DNA of 64,000 nucleotides from the NCBI GenBank assembly GCA_910574455.1, contig CAJSYZ010000001.1, positions 2,773,424 to 2,837,423 of the forward strand. The letters run 5' to 3'. Position numbers and translations under genes: made by a program. A model generated the notes under the pieces. The model made no database searches, was not told the DNA's origin, and worked only from the letters and a program-made list of their open reading frames with translations. This document shows positions 33,308 to 45,551 of the stretch, piece by piece; position 1 is the first letter of the stretch, and each line of letters begins with the position of its first letter. The DNA is from Trichaptum fuscoviolaceum. Taxonomy: Eukaryota; Basidiomycota; Agaricomycetes; Hymenochaetales; Trichaptaceae.

Positions 33308-36300
33308 ATGGATGAAATGTCTCCTATGTCTAATAAAGCACTGGGAAAGCGTAAGGTTTCTGAGCAAGACGTTGCCGTTCTTGAAGTAGGGACAAGCAAT
33401 TCGAAAAAGTATCGCTCTGAAGAGAAAGAAGGCAAAACGCAGAAAAGAGAAATCTGGCCTGAATATTTCCAAGATGTACGTTTGACATTCTGAGAGTACG
33501 CCCAGCTACTAATAAAAGAACAGCTTTTCAAGGTTCGATAATCTCCTCATTTTCTTGTCTCGGGTGCTTGATCATTCTCTCCTACTCTACTCCCTCAAAA
33601 GATCTTCAAGGTACGCTCCAGTTTACTGTATTAGTCTATCACTCACATCCGGTAGGCGATCAATACGGTGCTCGCGTTCTGTTCGTCCAGGAAGAACATG
33701 GCCATAGAATTCCCCCAAGTTCGAAAGACAGTAGAGTCTCTCATCAAGCGGTGCGTTGGCTTCATCAATGAACATTCTGCATTTCCAACTTTTGCGTGTG
33801 AAGACCCTTAGATTTGAGCAGTGTTGCAGAAATAAAGTAGGCGCCAGTTTATTTGGATCTTCAAGGCTTGATGTTTTCATGCTACCTTAGAGCTCTTCTA
33901 CCCGATCTCATAAAATTCGCTTACATTCCTCGAGATGACCTTCGCATTAACGCAGAGGTACAAGAACAGAAATACGGCGGATCGAAAGGACGCGCGAGTT
34001 CTCCTGATTTCTCTGCGTTCATTCACAAGAGCTCTGAGGATAGCTCGGTGCACGGCACTTCACATGAAGATGAGCACGTTCTCGTTCTAGAATTCATCGG
34101 TAACAAGGGGGCTTCCAAAAAGCCAGACAATCCGTAAGCTCTATATCTTAGGTGGTTTGGCCTCCTCAAACTTCCTCGGTTTACAGGTACGCGTTTCAAC
34201 TGCCGACGACCCTCACACCATCTGCAATGAGGAACCTCGTGAAGAAGAGAAATGAACGCTTTGTCCAAGCTGTCGAGGAGTGCGCTTACTCCCTTACACC
34301 TTCAAATTTAGAATTAGTATTAACTCTTCGCAGATTGCTTCAAGTACTTCCCGAAATGGAAGATCCTGTAGAATTGCTGAAGTCCTCTGCGCGGGAGCAC
34401 CTTCCAGTCAATCCTAGTTCACTGAAGGCAGAGGAAGGCCATATACCTATCAGCCTTCAGACGATACCGGATTCAAAAGACAGAGAATCAATAGACGAGG
34501 TCATCGAAGAGATAAAAGCTTCCGATTGGTACGCAGAGCAGATTATCGATAGGCGTATCTTTGAAGCCAAGGAAGGTCGTGAAGGCGAGTTTACTATTGA
34601 CCTCCAGTCCTGTGTTACCTTTTGCCAATCTACCATGTAGGACATCTCAACTCGCCGCTGTCGCATAATATCAAGGACGCACTTCAGGCTTCAAGGAAGA
34701 TATCATCATTCTATACACACCAAGCTGCAGCTATTGATGCTGTTCGAGAAGGCAATCATGTCATTGTCTCTACCAGCACCGCGTCTGGAAAGAGTGTCAT
34801 TTATCAGGTACAGAATGTCCATAATTGCATGCTTGAGTGTGGTTTTTGATAAATCAGGTTCCCATGATGCGTTTCCTAGAAGAGAACGCGGATGCAAAGG
34901 CCATATACATTTACCCAACGAAGGTATCTAGGTTGATTAAACGAGCTAAGTCGACCGATGACTTACCTGTATTCAAGGCTTTGGCTCAGGATCAGCGAGG
35001 AGCACTCGAGCAGCTACTTTGGTCATGCGAAGGTCTTCAGCACATAAAAGTGGCTACCTACGACGGGGATACACCATTGGAGAACAGGGCAGGCAAGGAC
35101 AAAGACTTGCAGCTAAGATGGTACTTTCACTCACATATCTTTTATCAGAAATTCGAGAAACTGCATCAATCATTTTTACGAACTTCGTGAGCTTCATACA
35201 CTTTATTCTATCAGGATGCTCTGTAACGAGTATCTTAGGATATGCTACACGCGTCCATACTTCCCCACGAGGAGAATTGGAGACAGTGAATTGCTTGCTT
35301 CTATGGTATAAACGTAACGGACTAACAATTGTTTGACAGCTTTTTCAAAAATCTCAAGCTTGTTGCAGTCGATGAGTTGCATTACTATACAGGTGTATTT
35401 GGAAGGTCTGTATGACCCTTTAAAACTGTGCACTCTGATGATAAATGTGTATAACAGCCATGTTGCATATATCATGAGACGCTTTCGCAGGGTCTGTGCG
35501 GCTGTTGGCAGTAAGTTTCTCAGTATCGTTTAAATATGTGCGGCTATATATCAATTTATTGATAGACAGGCGAATACGGTTCGTGTCGTGTTCAGCGACA
35601 ATAGCAAATCCTCTGCATCACATGAAGAACGTCTTTGGTATTGACGTCCGTCCTGCATGCCTCTAGTCTACAGAAGGAGTAACTCATGTAAGCACACAGA
35701 ATGTTCAAGTGATCACCGACGACGGGGCGCCTTCCGGTCGTAAGGATTTTCTCGTATGGAATCCCTCGTTAAAAGACCCTATGGATCCTTCTTTGGGTCG
35801 TCATAGCGCTATCAGCGAATCAACAAAATTAATGCGGTTCCTCATGAAGAAAGGTGTAAGGACGATCCTATTCTGCAAGGTATAGTAGTCAGTCACTTTT
35901 AGCAATAGAGTACGAATTCTGACTTGATAGAATAGATAAGAAAGATGTGCGAGCTTGTAAGTCAAATCTGAGCTGTCAATCACTGCCCAAGAAATTCACT
36001 TCCAATAATGACTATGTAGGCCATGAAACTCATGCGTGCTGAGCTAAGCGCTGAGGGGCGTCTGGACATCCTGGAACGTGTGATGGCTTACCGTGGCGGT
36101 AGGTAAGTTTCGAATCAATTTCTGAGTTCTCGACTGAAAATTTTCAGGATACTCTCAACATGTGGGCATCACCATTCACATAGCAATTCTGAGGAAACTT
36201 GCTAATGGAAGATGTGAATAGGACCGCCGTAAAATAGAACATGAAGCATTCTCTGGAAATCTCCTCGGCATCATCGCGACCAATGCTTTGGAGCTTGGTG

Positions 36301-38294
36301 TGGATATAGGAGTGCTCGATGCCGTCATTATGCTTGGGTTCCCGTTCGGCATCGCTAGCATGGTGTGAAATCCTGTTCTGATAGATGCGATGCATCGCCT
36401 GACATTCATTTCAGAGACAACAAGCTGGTCGTGCCGGACGAAGAGCCCGAGACGCGCTAGCTGTTCTTGTTACCGACTCTCTTCCCCTCGATCAACACTA
36501 TGCCCAACACCCGGATGATCTATTCAATAAGAACGTGGATGATCTTCTCATTGACTTAGATAGCAAGGTCACACTAGAAGCGCATCTGCAGTGTGCTGCC
36601 TTCGAGATGCCTTTGACAGAAGACGATGCGGTGTACTTCGGTCCCCGGATGCTTGAGATATGCGAAAGCCGACTATTGAAGGATGAGGACGGATGGTTAG
36701 ACTCATGTTTAGCTTCCTTACGGAAGAACTAATCTATTTTCATAGGTACCATACCAATCCCAAGTTCTTGCCATATCCAAGCAAACATGTGTCTATTCGT
36801 GGAATACAAGAAGACATGTATACAATTGTCGATGTCACTAATACGGCTCAACCTAAGATCCTTGAGGAAATAGAAGTATCACGGTTGATGTTTGATGCTT
36901 TTGAGGGCGCTGTGGTATGTCCTATGTTCTTCCGCTGATGCTTCACTTCCGCTACCGTTTACTCACGCGAGCGTCTTCCAGTTTATGCATCAAGGGCTGA
37001 CCTTCCTTGTAAGAAAAATTTCTCTTACTACAGAATAAGGATTCCCTCGAATTAGGACTGTAGGTACAAGAAGTAAGCCATGACTCAAGGATTGCGCGGC
37101 TCGTGCGTGCGGATGTGAATTGGACGACGAAATCAAGGTTATTCATTCTCCACGTCTCTTAAATTCCCGACATATTAACATCATGAACCGTTCGCCGCAG
37201 AGATTTTACGTGAGCACCAGCACATTGAACCCGCTTCCTCTTCTTATCTGCCTTTTCGAGTGATATTGATGCAATTCGAACGCACCGCATTCGAGAGATA
37301 AAGGGATCTCCTATCCGTGCCTTTTACGGCAGTCAGTTATATCCTTAATCTGTAGAAGTATTCAATACTGACAATGTACTCAGAGGTGAAGCTAAAGACG
37401 ATTGTTTTTGGTGATTAAACCAACTATCTAAGCAGTCTAGTATGGAATAATACTAATTCACAATTTGTTCTATTTTAGGGTTCTTCAAAATAAGGTGTGT
37501 GTTCTACACATCGAAGGGGGGAGGACTATACTGATTAGTTAAACAGGAACAATGTGATACTAGATTCCGTTTCCCTCGAAATGCCCCCTCTTGAACGAGA
37601 TACAACCGGTTTCTGGATTGATGTGCCGAAGACCGTACTGAATATTATGCAGGCAAAGGCGTTAAATGCAGCTGAAGCCATTCATGCCGCGGAACACGCA
37701 TTCCTCAATCGCTTCCCGATGGCAGCTGACGTGAAGACGGAGTGTAAAGTCCCAGTAAAAGAATATATGGCTGCGGAGACTAACAGAAAGCGGCCAGCTA
37801 GGTAAAGGAGCTAATATTAATTCCTTGTACAACCTAACCCGAGCTGTTACAGATTGATATTCTACGACGCCGCTGGGGTACAGGGAGCGATAGCGGCAAA
37901 GGCATTTGACCATGGTGAGAAATAAACCACTCCTTTGAAATGCTCCATTTGCTGAGAAGTAACCAGTGTCGGATCTTCTTCATGATGCCTTTGAAACAAT
38001 TGAGTCTTGCGAATGCCAAGATGGATGTGCAAATTGTGGGTACCGCTCGTCTTCTGACTTACTGTTTTCTCACATAATTTCAAAGGCATTCGAAGCGCCT
38101 ATTGCAAGGAGGGTAATGTTGTTTCGTCGAAGTTGGGTGCTCAGATTATCATAAGAGGCATCCTCGGGCTACCGATCGATATGGATTCTATTCCGGACCC
38201 CCCTGAAAGCCTTGCGGACATTCCTCAGTCTATCGTTGCAGCGGAACCAATTATTCCTGTGGATGGGGTTGAGGTCGAGTATTATGCGGACTGA
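33308..38294 (+). CDS. HRQ1: RecQ-like ATP-dependent DNA helicase Hrq1
   Basis: Hrq1 is a 3'-5' DNA helicase of the RecQ4-related group involved in crosslink repair and telomere maintenance. The protein is about 1,150 residues in about 20 exons. An N-terminal acidic/basic region (KRKVSEQDVAVLE) is followed by an Hrq1-type region with VLAFCSSRKNMAIEF. Helicase motifs are YTHQAAAIDAV (Q-like), VIVSTSTASGKSVIY (Walker A), YIYPTKALAQDQ (Ia), VAVDELHYYTGVFGSH (II, DELH), CSATIANP (III), ATNALELGVDIG (V) and RQQAGRAGRRARDALAV (VI). The C-terminal domain has the four-Cys zinc cluster in CECQDGCANCGIRSAYC. One intron (about 34582-34638) hides inside an otherwise open frame; removing it gives FEAKEGHLNSPLSH as in homologues. 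The ATG at 33308 was chosen as the first ATG of the frame. Confidence 0.93.
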
Positions 38295-38388
38295 GTTGTT
38301 AAGACAAAGTACAACATGAGTACCCAGTATTAATCTAGTGTATATGTACATGACATTAATTCCGATAAATGTGCTAATAACTCATACT

Positions 38389-41300
38389 CTATGCCAGGGG
38401 ATCGAAGTCACCCCAATCACTCTCGCTTGGCTTTTTGGTTGCAGGTGCATTCCATGTTTGTGTCGGAGCTAATGGCGCCATAATCGAGGACATGGATGCT
38501 GCTGGAGGTGAAAACGCGGGTGACGACGGAGCCAGCGATGACACCTGAGGCAAGGTGATATTGTAATTCGGTTTGCTAGGCTGCATAGGCAATACTGAGG
38601 GCGTAACTGGCGTCGAGGGGGACGTGAAATTGCTAAATGACGGCTGCAATGGGAGTTGGCTGGTCATCGGTTGTAGTGGAGGCCCCAGAGGCGGCGGCGA
38701 TGATAGAGGAGGCTGACGTGCATTGAATGATGACGAAGAGAAAGTCCGCAAGTTTGTACTACTCATCGTGCTCATAGAGACACTTGGAGTACTTGAAAGT
38801 GGTGGCGGTAAACTTCTAAAATTATTCGAGGACGGCGCTGGTGAAAGGACAGACGGGACGGGAATGGACGTCACTGAAGGTGGGGGGCTTTGCGTATTTG
38901 GTGTCTGGTGCATGGTGTTGAATAGGTCAATAATGATAAAAGACGGAAAGGGGGGGATAGTCAACAAACCTCGTTTCCGTTCAAAATACTCCCCCACACA
39001 TCGTCATCCCAGCTCTTACCATTCTCGACAACTGAGTCAGGCTTGACTGTGCTGGTCTTCGCACCACCCACGAGGCTTGCAAAGTCAAGGCCCGTGGCCA
39101 ATCCTCCGCCTGAGGCAGATGAATTGAGAGCCGACACTGATCTGTCTTCGATGCGCTGGGAGTCCCGTAGGTGTTGCAAATGCTCGCGTTCCACACGATC
39201 GCCGAGCTTCTTGATGACAGCCATAAAGCGCTGATACTGGTCTACATTCAGGACTACATATTTCAATAGAATGCGTCAGGACGTCCGGGGCTCTCGGAGA
39301 CATGCGTTATTACATACGTGGTCCCATCGACATTGTCCATAACTGGGGTAGAACCAGCGTAGCCACGGCTTCTCGGTCGACCTTCAAACCCATCGCTTCT
39401 TGCACGGCGAGAGTGGCAAGCATGACAGCTGGTTCCTTGGTCCTGATCCTCGACAGAAGGGGCACAAGCTTCTGCGTTAGACTCGACTGATGAATAGGCA
39501 CGCCAGTCAGAAGGGGCGAACTAGCCGAAAATGAACGCGTTTCGAGAAGGTCATACCTGATCCAATGTTTTGACCATGCTGAGAAGTGTTTGCAGGGTCG
39601 TGACTTTGACTGACAAGATCCTTGTTTTCGTGAATACCAGCTGACAAGTCCATGAGAATGGTCAGCGCCTCGGATCGCCTCCATTGTGATAGGTATCTCA
39701 CCGCGACCCGAGGGAACAGTACGCCCTGCACTTCGGCATAGTCAATTGTGTCGCAAAGATCCGGAACGACTTTGAGAGCACGTTCTTGTACCTTATACGT
39801 TTCGATGAGTGCTTCTTCTCGGAACCAGAGCGACAACTCACAACGGCATGTTCTGATTCTAACGCGTTGTACACAAGGGGAAGAACGTCTAATTCATCCG
39901 ATAATCAGGTGTGTCAATATTAGTTAAAAACAATGCAAATACAACGTACGTTCTCGGAAAACCACATTGTCGGTCTTCTGCTGTAACAGGGAAAGGTTAT
40001 CTAGTAGCGTAATCATGTTTTGAGGGGGTTCTTTGACTGCAAAGAGCGGTTTCAGACTTGGCAGCACAAGTGATGCGAACTGCGTTGGAGAGAGATTCTG
40101 TGACATGGCAAATACATTCGGCAAAATGTATGGCAGCAGGTGCGTATCTTTCATCTAAAATCAGAAAAAGCTCGTTATCGCCTCGGTCGGATCTGACGAA
40201 GCGGGAGGGGATGACTTACTTCCTCCATGAGGGACGGCAATATCTTGCGTGTCTTCAAGCCCTCGGAAAATCTGTCAAGCACGGCCGTTAGGCCCTTCAT
40301 GAACGATATCTTCTCCTCACGCGTTTTGGACGCGAAGGTCGATCGATCGAGGAAATTGAGCGTGGAAATCGAGAGGGAGGAAAAAAAGGCATGGGACGGT
40401 AGGGCAGACGGGCCAGGACGGTTGTGCGGATGGCGCGTGATCAGCGAGTTTAAGAGATCTAAAGAATTATGGTTAGCAGGCGAATAGAAGAGTGGCATGC
40501 AAGAAAGACACGCCTCGCAGGTCCGGCTCTAAGCGGTCAAGACCTGGGATAATTCGCCCGGCATTCTCGCGTAGGCTTGCAGGATTATTGTGGTTTTTGA
40601 ATGGCGGACTAGCCTTATTGTGGACGGCGTAAATAAGGCACCCGAGAGAGTACATGTCGGACGCAGTGACAAGCTGCTCGTCTAGGACGTATTCAGGAGC
40701 TATGGTGGACAACAGATCAGATGTAGTTGAGTTGAGTGATGATTTATATCAGATAATACAAACCCATATAGTCAAATGACCTTTGCACATAGGAGGGTAG
40801 ATAGCTATCGTGAATGGGTGACCTCCAGGCAGTCGGCGATCCATCTGTGCCAAGCAATGGTATGGTCAGGCCCAAGCCACCCACCTTCCAGTCACCCTGA
40901 AGAGAAGAGTATGTTAGAAACGTGAGGTCTCTTTGATTAAGATGATAGGGGACAGACGGATGCGTTTATTAGGACGGTCTCCGGATTTAGGTTTGAGTGA
41001 ATTCGTCGCGCAGAAGTATGCAAGAAAGACAGGCCTTTGCATAGCTGAAGAATACCTTTTTGGATCTGAAGACCAGAGAGGTCGAAAGGGATTAGGGGTC
41101 ACAGTACTACAGGCATCAAGTAAAGCGACAGTACCTCGACCTCATCCAATTCGACTGCTGCAGGTGCTCGCGAAGACATTGGTATTGATAACAACAGAGA
41201 TGATAATAAGGGCTCCGTAGCAAAGACCAGTTCAGCGCGTGTCTCCTCTATTGGCTCGACCATCTCTATATACCGTTTAAGTTAGCAAAGCAGCACCGTC

Positions 41301-41784
41301 ATTTACAGCACTACCTCACGTACCTAAGATACTAGGATGCCGCATCTTAGCTAGCGAAGAAGCCTGCGCAAGAAAGTGCATGTTAGACTTCATTGCTATT
41401 AGAGCAGATCGCACAGCGCACCTCCGCCTTCAGAGCCTCGATGATCTTCTCCTTCGCCTGTGCAGGCATCCTGTCCGCCTCAGGGGCCCGCTTCTCGTAC
41501 GTCCACACCGACACGCGCTTGTGCGTGACCTTGTGCGTCGCAGACTGCACGCGCCAGGGCCCGACGTGGAACGTCGGGATCAGCTGCGGCGCAGGCAGCG
41601 TGCCCGGGGTGGGTGAGGATGGCCCCCCCGCGGCTGACGAGCTCGCGCTCGCGCTCGGGCCAGGCGTCGAGGCGCGGCTGCCCGACGACCCAAATCCGGG
41701 CAGAGAGGTGGACGAGGGCGCGCCGATGTTGTAGTTCGCGGAGATGTTCGTCCGCGCGAAGAACGATGTTGCGGCTGCGAGCAT
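38389..41784 (-). CDS. SCY1-like pseudokinase (SCYL2 type, clathrin-associated)
   Basis: The protein is about 830 residues. The kinase-like domain lacks standard catalytic residues: the catalytic loop is LIHSNLNPETVLIN instead of HRDxKxxN and the metal loop is KVGGLGLTIP instead of DFG. SYMAPE-like sequence (DYMAPEYVLDEQLV) and SDMYSLGCLIYAVHNK follow. A central region of HEAT-like helices contains LPYILPNVFAMSQNLSPTQF and VVPDLCDTIDYAEVQG. The C-terminal part is Ser/Pro/Gln-rich and ends DWGDFDPLA, containing a WxxF-type adaptor-binding motif. SCYL2 proteins bind clathrin and act in Golgi/endosome trafficking. The start is MLAAATSFFARTNISANYN. It is convergent with HRQ1, with a gap of 94 bp. 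Confidence 0.9.
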
Positions 41785-42619
41785 GATGGCGTTCTCGTGC
41801 GCGCTCGGTGGACAACGATGAGTGTGGATGATACTACGCCGTTGCTGCGTTCAGTACAGTGAGCAAGCACTGATCGACTTGACGCGTGCCGGATTTCCGG
41901 ATATGGAGGTACGTATATTCAAGTTGGCAAAGACCTCAAGAACTTGAGGGTAATTATATGTATTGAATCATCGAATTTTGTAGTAATGAGTGACCATCTT
42001 TGAGGATGCCTACTCGACAGCTTGCAGATCTTGCCACACACAATTGAACCTCATGATATTTGACCTATTAATCGAATAATTATATATAGGCCTACACCTG
42101 TTCCACTTGATATTGAGTTATGAAAGCGATTATTAGGATGGAATGGGATGCAAGTTCGAAGGCTAAGGTTGCGCGGTGAAATTAGTATACCAGGGAGAGG
42201 TTGTGGGGATGATTAGGGGGGAAAATGAAGAATTTAAAAAGAATAGCAATCTAGAAAATAAGAATCGCTTTTGAAGAGATATTAAAGGAGGTTTTGTAGA
42301 AGGGGTCGGGTGGGTTTGATCGTGATGAGGACGTGTCATAGAATGGCATAACAGAGAACAGGATATCAGAAAAGACAAAGCAGAGGGAGAGAGACAAAGA
42401 CACAGAAAAGGAGAAGGAGAAGGAGAAATGCAGGTTGATTTACAGTAAGCGATTGCTTGACCTTTGCTTTGCTACAGACGTCATTCGAGGTATTCATTGT
42501 GCACGGCCGATCCCCATTGTTGCGTAACTGAATGGTTATTCATTTCTTCTCGTTGATTGATCGCATTTTCAGTTTTTTTTTTCTTCCTTCGCCCCGCTCT
42601 GCAGGGGGGTTAGAACATT
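41785..42619. promoter_or_regulatory. Upstream region of the SCYL2-type gene and 3' region of the SDR-like gene
   Basis: This is an 835-bp spacer between co-directional genes. A purine-rich tract with GGAGAA repeats spans about 42366-42428 on the plus strand, and A/T-rich sequence lies at 42060-42090. No open frame was accepted. Confidence 0.5.
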
Positions 42620-44667
42620 TCAGGCAGTCGCCTTGGGCTCAATGTTCGGCCAGCTGCCCTCGGTTTTCCACTTGTCGACGACCTCCTGGAGCGTCGCCCG
42701 CGAGAACTGCGGGTTCTGCAGCGTGTAGCCGACGACGTTCTTGATCTTGTCGTTGCTGAACGCGATGTGCATCTTTGCGAGGATCGACTCGTCCATGTAC
42801 GCCGACAGTGGCGTGTTCGGGATCGGCGGATCCGCGGCAGTGATCATCTCCGTCCACGCGCTGACGTGCTCTTCGTTGATTTCCTCGATGACGCTGTCGC
42901 TCAGCTTAGTAAACTGTTAAGGGTCAGGGGCCATGCGGTCAGTTACGGATAGCATCATACATGTCAGACGCAAGAGAGGAGGAAAGCGGACCTTGATCAT
43001 TGTCGTTGTGAGGAAGTCGTGGAAGCCAAACGTCGTCCCAAACATGCCCGTCAGCTCGTTTCCAATTGACAGAAGCGTGCTTTTCGAGTCATCGACCTGG
43101 CACCACACAAATCTGAGTCGCATGTGCAGGATGTCAGAGAGGTTCAGCTCACCAAATTGAAGAGTGGGGCGACCAGCTTCTTGCCATGCTCAGGGAGGTT
43201 ATGGCCTTCACCTTCCTTGACCTTACTCTTGTCGTTGCTGATAATGTCTTCGCCAGCCAATGAATCGGCGTCCTTACGGCCGAGCTTCGCCATCCATTCT
43301 GCTAATGCCCAGATTGCGCCGGCGATATCAACAACATGGACAGTGTTCATCGGGTTCTTTCCCGGCGACCATCTGAAGGAAAAATGAGACTCTGATGATA
43401 GAAGTGCTCACGTCCGATAAACTCACAAGGCTTTCATCGGCTTCTTGAGATAGCCATAAACAGAGGCGACAGTCATAGTAGACGGTACTGCAGTTACAAT
43501 TAGCTAGCTGGATAATAATAGGGAAGGTTATTTCCACTCACGGACGCCGAAGTCAACGTAAGGGCCGTATACGAGCCCAGCGCGAAGGATGACGAGGTTC
43601 AAGCTGTCAATTTAGGCGCGCACGTGTGACGTCAGGATCAAAATGCGCAAAGCCCAGGAGCGAGTCACAGACTTTTCGATGTTCGCCAGCACGCGCAGCG
43701 TCTCATGCCACCACACGCCACGCACGCCCGCCGGCTTGATGCTCTCCTTCTCGTCATGCGTGCCTTTCTCTGGCGTGTCGTAGAACCCGTGCGTGACGCG
43801 GACGTAGGCCTTCACGCCGCGTCGTGCGGCCTCCTCGCCCAGCAGGCGCGCAATGTTCACCGTCTGCTGGATCTGGACCTATTCGTTGTCACAGGATGGG
43901 GGTCAGCGGGATGAGATCAAGCGGATGATGAATGAAACACGCACAAGGTCGGGACGATCATGCCGGACCTCACCCGTCAGGTCGAAAACGTACGTATAAG
44001 GCGGTTGGCCCTCCGGCGGGTCGAAGACCTTTGCAACTTTGTCTGAATGGGTCAGCGCGGAGTGTTACAGAAGTCGAGTTGTGTTCCGCATTTCGATAGT
44101 TGGATTTCACGACGGAGAGGTGGAGGCCATGTGTCAGAGACCGTGTCGATCGGATGAGTGTCGATGATCCAGAAACAGATCTAGCCAAGCAAGACGTACC
44201 AGGAATAGTCAGGTTAACCTGTTTGTACTCTACGAGCTCCTTCTTGTCTAGGATCTTCGGGAATTCAGCCCCGAGGTAACTGGATGCATAAAAAAGGAAT
44301 GAATGAAGAAGATCCGTTGAGAACAGAAGAATATTGCGGAGAGAAGTGCATAGGCAGCATTTACGTGGTCGGAGGAGACACCGAGTACTTGTCGACGATG
44401 CGGAGGCTCTGAGAACGATAGAAGTCATCAGGAAACAAAGATCGATGAAGTTGATCAGCACGATTGCGCATACATACCGATACGAGAGGTTCGCCATCCA
44501 GAGGCACGAGGGTCTGTGCGATGTTACGTGACCAGGTGTTGAGTCCACCTACATGAGAAACGTACATACACCGAAGCGAGAGGTAATGGATGAGTGCAAG
44601 TGACGCTCGGGAGACTGTGCATACACATACCGAAGATGAGCACACTCGGTTTCTCTGATGCAGCCAT
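42620..44667 (-). CDS. Atypical extended SDR-like NAD(P)-binding protein
   Basis: The start MAASEKPSVLIFGGLNTW forms a beta strand and glycine turn like a Rossmann fold, though the GxxGxxG is altered. Then come LRIVDKYSVSPPTTYLGAEF, YTYVFDLTGEVRHDRPDL and TVNIARLLGEEAARRGVKAY with YVRVTHGFYDTPEKGTH. LNLVILRAGLVYGPYVDFG and NTVHVVDIAGAIWALAEWM are SDR landmarks, as in NAD-dependent epimerases. The usual catalytic YxxxK is missing: the equivalent segment reads VWWHETLRVL. The C-terminal domain ends WPNIEPKATA. Length is about 400 residues. It is probably a divergent or non-catalytic relative of epimerase-type enzymes. It has six or seven introns. Confidence 0.75.
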
Positions 44668-45551
44668 GATCGATGTGCGCGCGCGTGAGGTGAGATCAGG
44701 ATTCAGAGTTCAGGATACCAGAGAGAAAGTGTATGGAAGATGGAGAAGAGGAGAAGAAAGAGGAGACAGTGGATGGATTGCTGCTGGCACACGCCTGAGC
44801 GTCCGGTGTCGCTAATCACTCTTCCCAGATAAGCACGGACTTCTTAGAACAGAGAGACGTGCTGCAACAGGCCTTCCTGCGTACGTATGCTCCCGCGCAC
44901 GCGTGGGTCGGGTGTCCTTTATCGAATTATGCCCTCACAAGATTCGCGGCCGGCCTTCGAGTCGCTGCCTCTATGCGTTTTTGGCTCCGGGCGCAACCCG
45001 CTTTCCCTAATTTTCGTGGACAACTGGGGGGCTCGCGTGCTCTCCTTCTCTTTTTCTGTTCTTGTCGTGTGCAAGGACGGCAGTGGAGACGGGTGACGGT
45101 GGTGGCGAACAAGAAGGAGATGGAGGGCTGAGAGGCGAGGCTGGCGAAGGCGAAGAGGAGGGAGGGAGGAGGAGGAGGAGGAAGGGTAGAGAGAGCAGGA
45201 CCGGCGGATGCAAGTAAGATTATATTGTCCCAAGATCGTCTGCCAATGCAGACTCACAACAATTAGAGGCATATTGCTTTGTAATCACTCCGGATCCGGC
45301 AACTTCAGGTGCTCGAGAAACCATCGATCATATTCAACTGGCTCGAACATTGTACTATGGACATTGAGAACGGAACAATGCACGAAACAACAAGACATGC
45401 CAGAACACTCTAATTGAACTGCCACCACGGTCCGAGCGGAGATTGGAGATTGCAGTTGCGAGATGCGCAAAGCGTAGAATGGAGACAACGCTTGCAATAC
45501 GGCATGCATACAGTTGCAATATTGCCACTTCATTGTGCTCGCTGCTGTCCC
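44668..45551. other. Spacer with a G/A-rich tract
   Basis: This 884-bp interval is the upstream region of the SDR-like gene and the 3' region of the HIBADH gene. A nearly pure purine run spans about 45155-45200 (GGAGGGAGGGAGGAGGAGG and similar). Small open frames overlap antisense and were not accepted. Confidence 0.5.
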
